Shown: positions 59,981 to 64,000 of the stretch, in pieces
Layout: the number at the start of each line of letters is the position of its first letter
How positions within the stretch are numbered: the first letter of the stretch is position 1
Origin: Candidatus Heimdallarchaeota archaeon LC_3
Lineage (GTDB): Archaea > Asgardarchaeota > Heimdallarchaeia > Hodarchaeales > LC-3
Length of the DNA: 64,000 nucleotides
Assembly (NCBI GenBank): GCA_001940645.1
Contig: MDVS01000056.1
Span: 1 to 64,000 of the forward strand
Direction: 5' to 3'
The notes under the pieces: model-generated
Seen by the model: the letters and a program-made list of their open reading frames with translations, nothing else
What the model was told of the DNA's origin: nothing
Databases searched by the model: none
Position numbers and translations under genes: made by a program

Positions 59981-61215
59981 ATGATTAATAAAAAAAAGTT
60001 GACTAGTTCAATTAAATTATTTTTAGTTTTAGGAATTGTAGTGTTCCTTCTTTTTAGTTCTAGTATTACTTTCATCAAGGTTGATTCTTTTAAAGCTTCA
60101 AATCTCTATAGTTTATCTAGTCCTAATCAGGAAAATACTACCATTACTGTTACACAAACAACAACGGACACGGTTACAAACACTCAAACACAAACAACAA
60201 CAGACACGGTTACAAACACTCAAACACAAACAACAACAGACACGGTTACGAACACTCAAACTCAGACTACTATGGAAACTGTAACCAGTACCCAAGTGCA
60301 AACTGTAACAAACACATCCACGGTTACAACCACGATTACTGATCTTGTAACGACTACAGCTACCATGCCCTATAACGTTGAATATATTGATAAGGAAATA
60401 ACAATTGATTTTATTAATAATTCTCCAAACTTTCAATTTTTCGCCACTGGAGAAGAAAATGCCTTGACAAGAAATTTAATTTAACTTGGGCATATATTGT
60501 AGAGTTTAATGATACCGATAACGATAATTTCTATAATTCATTAGTCGATAACATCATTAAAATTGTTAATTTAACAGGGTTGATGTTTTCTAGTGAAAAT
60601 ACCACGGTGGGATCCGAATCAGTTTATGTTTTTAACAGCACTATTACCAATAGTCCTAATAATATAGAAGTGTTTCTTACAATGAAAGTTAATGATGTAG
60701 TCAAACCTTATCTTAAAACAAGTATGGAGATTAAAAATTGGCCGTTTAATTCATCTACTAATAGAATAGCCATATTTACACCATTAATTCTCCCCCTATC
60801 AAATGAGAATTATGAAATCAAATTGAATAATCAAGGGGTAATCACAGTATTAGAGAAAGTGGGTGTGATCAATGGTGGAGTTACAACCAAACGCGAAGTA
60901 ACTGTTACAAATACTAATAATGCATTATTAGATAGTATTCAACAAGGTGTTGGAATAAGTCTCGAGATTTTTACTCAGTTAATTAAGATACAATATAGTT
61001 TTTCATCTTTCACTAATAATTTATCTTATGATCCGAATATTGAGATAAGAGATCAAGTGACTACACCCCGTGAAGGCGAAATAAGTACTGAAACGACTAC
61101 AACGACGAAAACAACCTCTACAGCAACATCACCAGGTTTTCAATTACTAACAATTTTATTCATTGGTACGACTGTAGCTTTGGGATTGATTTTCGTAAGA
61201 AGACGAAAATATTAG
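59981..61215 (+). pseudogene. Thr-rich, membrane-anchored surface protein split by a frameshift
   Basis: Two frames belong to one gene. The first (59981-60484) has a signal peptide (about 11-28, IKLFLVLGIVVFLLFSSSIT) and a Thr-rich repeat region. The second starts in the middle, with DKKFNLTWAYIVEFNDTDND just upstream of ATG 60580. It runs to a Thr-rich linker (STETTTTTKTTSTATS) and the anchor FQLLTILFIGTTVALGLIF followed by RRRKY. They meet at about 60455-60465 with a single-step shift. The intact protein would have about 411 residues, exported and anchored, with a Thr-rich stalk at its N-terminus. N-x-S/T sequons abound. Confidence 0.65.
60155..60298 (+). repeat. 36-bp tandem repeat (12 residues), three near-identical copies plus one diverged
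   Basis: Units start at 60155, 60191 and 60227 and encode TQTQTTTDTVTN with one or two silent or conservative changes; a diverged unit follows to 60298. They form the Thr-rich stalk of the surface protein. Such tracts vary in length by slippage. Confidence 0.85.
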
Positions 61216-61324
61216 TAATCAAACAAAGATCATATTTGTGGTATTAAAGAAAATTACTCTTAATAAAGATTTTAAAGGCGAATACGATGTCTAGAATTAT
61301 TGAACCTTTAATAGGTGATTCTAT

Positions 61325-62233
61325 ATGAGTATACGAAATGAATTTAAGAAAAAAATCAAAATTTATAAGGAAAAGTTTCCAGAAAATAGAATATTCAAAT
61401 TATTTAATCAGAAATTGTTTATTCTTATTTTAATAATCTCAATTTTATCAACCATTTTTGGTATCTATCAAAATTCTTATTCATCAGAATCAGAAAAGTT
61501 ACAAGTTGAGATTACTAATCTTGAAATAGAACTAACGCGTATAGAATCGTTTAGAGATTTAATTATTAACTTCGACCTCGATAAATCAAACCTTGCTCAA
61601 CTCTTTATTAGTACTGCTTATTCAAATTCAATAGAATATGAGAAATTAAATTCAACTCTGACGGTAGAAGAACGAGAAGCAAAACTCAATCTAATACTAG
61701 TAGATCTCCAAATTATGATTATTAATTTAAATGAAACATATACCAAAGACATACAAGATGCTTTTGAATTTAAAAATGCTATTACATACCATTACCGGAA
61801 GGAAGAAGCTGACGGATTTGATTATGTCATAAAAAAAGATAATTGGGTAGAAAATGAACCAGGAAGATTTATAACGATCGAAGAATATTTAAATAATCTA
61901 AATTTCAATTCTAGCGTAGCGGGAGAACTTTTCAATTATTCTGGTGATGACTTAGTAAAAGATACATTAATTTTAGTCATTAACTGGGAAAATGTTTATA
62001 AATTACACGATCAAATAATAATAGAGTTTCAAAATGATATTAATAAAAAAATTCTTCAAGCTTCAAATAACCAAAGGAATGCGAATACCTTTACTAGTTT
62101 AGTATCATTCATAACTATTATTTCTGTGTTATTAGTAGCAATAGGAAATAGAAATGCTGAAAAGAAGAATAACAAATCTTTTGCCAAAATTGAAACAGGG
62201 ATAAGTCAAGTAAAAGAAAGATTATTAGAATAA
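61325..62233 (+). CDS. Two-helix membrane protein with large middle domain
   Basis: 302 residues: a basic N-terminus, a helix at about 31-48 (LFILILIISILSTIFGI), about 205 residues of charged helical and mixed domain (heptads at 52-75; KNAITYHYRKEEADGFDYVI), a second helix (about 257-275) and a basic tail with a short heptad. AGGTGAT stands seven bases before ATG 61325. The middle domain is probably outside. Not recognised; it might be a sensor or scaffold. Confidence 0.55.
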   Translation: MSIRNEFKKKIKIYKEKFPENRIFKLFNQKLFILILIISILSTIFGIYQNSYSSESEKLQVEITNLEIELTRIESFRDLIINFDLDKSNLAQLFISTAYSNSIEYEKLNSTLTVEEREAKLNLILVDLQIMIINLNETYTKDIQDAFEFKNAITYHYRKEEADGFDYVIKKDNWVENEPGRFITIEEYLNNLNFNSSVAGELFNYSGDDLVKDTLILVINWENVYKLHDQIIIEFQNDINKKILQASNNQRNANTFTSLVSFITIISVLLVAIGNRNAEKKNNKSFAKIETGISQVKERLLE

Positions 62234-62511
62234 TCATTGCAGTAAGTGTTTTTCAGGCAAAATAGCATTGTTTATCCTTATCCTACTAATTATTATTGGT
62301 ATTTTTTAATTAGTACCAATGATAATAAGGTGGAAGCTGTAGTAGTCTATAGTATGACTATCACTAGTTTCGAGAATAATAATTAACATTTGAACATAGA
62401 CCATGTTTACTGAATTTCCATCTGTATCTATTTTTTCTTTTGAAAATTAAGTGAAAATTCCCCCACCGAATAATCCGTTTTGGAAAGGAGTACAGTCTTA
62501 TCAAATTCTTC

Positions 62512-62718
62512 TTACTTCCCATAACTGATAATATTGAGATTGTAGAGCTCTCCAATCGATTCAATAAAATTTTCCGCTATCATAGGATTAGAATAATCTA
62601 TTAACGCTTTATTATTTATTTGTAGCAAATATTCTAATTCTACTCGTAATTGAGAGATTTTGTTTAGTACTAGTGTTTCTTCCTCTGATGAGAGCTTTAA
62701 TACTGGATACATTATCAT
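62512..62718 (-). CDS. Small helical hypothetical protein
   Basis: 68 residues from ATG 62718 (or ATG 62712), with AAAGGT upstream. It forms two helices (LSSEEETLVLNKISQLRVEL and NPMIAENFIESIGELYNLNI) around a turn, an arrangement seen in small accessory proteins. No family recognised. Confidence 0.45.
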   Translation of the reverse strand: MIMYPVLKLSSEEETLVLNKISQLRVELEYLLQINNKALIDYSNPMIAENFIESIGELYNLNIISYGK

Positions 62719-63397
62719 TTATACCTTTTTTGATGTATTGTTATTCTTCACTGGACAGACTCTTACCAGAGGGACTATATTAAATTTCACGAAACTGAAA
62801 ATGAAAAAATTGAGAATAGAATAGGCAGCCTGTATTAAACGCAGCACTTTTGACCTTTCAACTATATTTACCGACCAAAAACTAGTTTCGAAATGTAGAG
62901 TAGAAGCTGCTTTTCATTCCTTTTCTTGATTCGATACCATTTTACTGATATTCATTTACTTATTAAGCAGTGTTTCATACCTTAATGTCGGGATAGTAAG
63001 TAGGATTATCGCTAGCTGCTAGATACGATCATCTGAATACTAGCCTGTAATATTGTTTCATCCTTGAGCTTCGTAATGGCAGTACAAGTATCATGAACAA
63101 CTACCCAAAACCGTTAGTTTAAGTATTACTTTGTTCAATAAAATCACTAATAGTCCGTATCTGAAAAGTCATCTCGTAAAAGATTTTCTGATGACTCAAT
63201 GGAGTAGTTTAGTTTCAATTCGCTGTATGTTAGCCAATAAGCTCACAGGACACACATAATTGAAAACTTAATCTTTCCCCGTTCCGTACCTAGACCTTCT
63301 TATATCGGATATTTTTTTCACTTTCAATTGTGTCAATATTAAAAAACACAGAATTCTGTTACTAGAATAAACACACCTATTGTAAAGGAGAAGTATG
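62719..63397. other. Intergenic, nothing convincing seen
   Basis: About 680 bases without a protein-like frame, with more G and C than neighbouring gaps. It ends with the ribosome site AAAGGAG at 63384-63390. Confidence 0.35.
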
Positions 63398-64000
63398 ATG
63401 ACCACACAAATATTTATTTATAAAATAACCAAAGAATATGAATACAAGTTAATCCATTATCATGGCCCAAAAAATAATTTCCTAATCCCGAAAATAACAG
63501 TAGACTCAAAAAATAAGAGTATAACGCTTGATTTACATACTCACATCTTCGAAATAAATGTTCATGCAGACCTATTCATACGAATGGACATCAAAGAAGA
63601 CGCCATAGGATTTTTAGTTAATGCTGATTCAGAACATCTGGATTTTACTGATGTAAATGAAAAAACCTATACAGGACTATTCCTTCCCGACATAGCAAAC
63701 GACATCCAGTACTATAATGAAGAAGAATTTGTCATTGTTGATTATGGGAAAGCAATTTTTGCGATTAAAGAAGCAGTAATAACCTATTATACCTCACCGT
63801 TAAATCCAGACTTTGGTTTTGGAGAAGAACACCAAGATCAGGAACAAATAACGGGTCTAAGTACGAAATTCTATTTTTATCGAGTCTTTAACAATCCAGG
63901 GATCAATCAGGGAGCATTATTAATTCAGAAAGGAGAACAAGGCTTTGATCACAACAGCTTTACCATGTTTCTAAATAAGATGACTCTTCTTGATATTAAG
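63398..64000 (+). CDS. Unknown protein, 3' end beyond the window
   Basis: AAAGGAG lies seven bases before ATG 63398 (ATG 63395 is the alternative). At least 201 residues are open to the edge. It reads as a soluble beta-rich protein: FIYKITKEYEYKLIHYHGPK, FEINVHADLFIRMDIKEDAI, EFVIVDYGKAIFAIKEAV. There is no signal peptide and no motif that I know. The C-terminal part is cut by the window edge. Confidence 0.6.
   Translation, partial: MTTQIFIYKITKEYEYKLIHYHGPKNNFLIPKITVDSKNKSITLDLHTHIFEINVHADLFIRMDIKEDAIGFLVNADSEHLDFTDVNEKTYTGLFLPDIANDIQYYNEEEFVIVDYGKAIFAIKEAVITYYTSPLNPDFGFGEEHQDQEQITGLSTKFYFYRVFNNPGINQGALLIQKGEQGFDHNSFTMFLNKMTLLDIK

Noticed and set aside
60155..60298. CRISPR-like array
   Set aside because: The repeats are contiguous, have no spacers and code for a Thr-rich stalk. 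No other array-like spacing was seen in the window.
60113..60436. Leftward Cys-rich frame
   Set aside because: Complement of the Thr-rich tandem repeat (ACA becomes TGT); not a real Cys protein.
1..64000. rRNA, tRNA or replication origin
   Set aside because: No convincing rRNA segment or full tRNA cloverleaf was seen by eye; only the tRNA-like half at about 26127 is noted. No origin boxes or Cdc6/Orc1 gene.

Overview
The window is AT-rich and archaeal in character. Many genes carry a Shine-Dalgarno of the GGTGA(T) type (the part of GGAGGTGATC next to the start), TTG and GTG starts are common, and some genes have a TATA box 25-50 bases upstream of the start. Surface proteins end in a Thr-rich linker, one transmembrane helix and a short K/R tail. 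Together with a Ras-like small-GTPase fold, 23-residue leucine-rich repeats, zinc-ribbon membrane proteins and DUF362 proteins, this points to an Asgard archaeon (Promethearchaeota), perhaps of the Heimdallarchaeia side. That placement is inference: no rRNA or other phylogenetic marker is present.

Layout. 1-8 kb: the 3' end of a transposase abuts a truncated subtilase gene, followed by a giant exported Ig-like protein and an intact exported subtilase. 8-13 kb: a coiled-coil membrane protein, an unknown cytosolic protein, small ORFs and a frameshifted GIY-YIG-like gene. 13.5-15.7 kb: an unannounced archaeo-eukaryotic primase-like protein and a zinc-ribbon membrane protein. 15.7-19.9 kb: a leucine-rich-repeat protein and a zinc-finger protein sharing a C-terminal tail and an identical ribosome-binding leader, then two tandem paralogous DNA-binding-like proteins, the first with an in-frame TAG near its start. 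20-21 kb: decayed genes.

21.8-48.3 kb looks like a defence and accessory island. It holds two tiny Lys/Arg-rich proteins, a CBASS pair (CD-NTase and a two-helix SAVED effector, facing each other), a nuclease with a small HEPN-like partner, a DUF4145 protein, several PD-(D/E)XK-like proteins, a GNAT, a surface-gene chimera, a single-polypeptide type IIG restriction-modification enzyme and a winged-helix/nuclease protein. Between them lie small membrane and DNA-binding proteins, an EEP-family phosphohydrolase and many broken genes.

48.5-64 kb: a DNRLRE-like surface gene with an in-frame TAA; a compact unknown four-ORF operon at 50.3-52.4 kb with overlapping stops and starts and apparent ATA initiation; a pseudo-GTPase with a small membrane partner; two DUF362 proteins, one embedded in a multi-pass membrane protein; a frameshifted Thr-rich surface protein; and an unknown gene running off the right edge.

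The strongest leads are the stand-alone primase-like protein, the CBASS pair with its upstream basic peptides, the nuclease/HEPN pair, the four-ORF operon with ATA starts, and the shared tail of the LRR and zinc-finger proteins. A large number of genes carry single frameshifts or in-frame stops (about 12 kb, 18.7 kb, 20 kb, 24.4 kb, 32.3 kb, 38 kb, 40.7 kb, 48.7 kb, 49.9 kb, 60.5 kb). This is either genuine decay or consensus error in the assembly, and raw reads would decide which.
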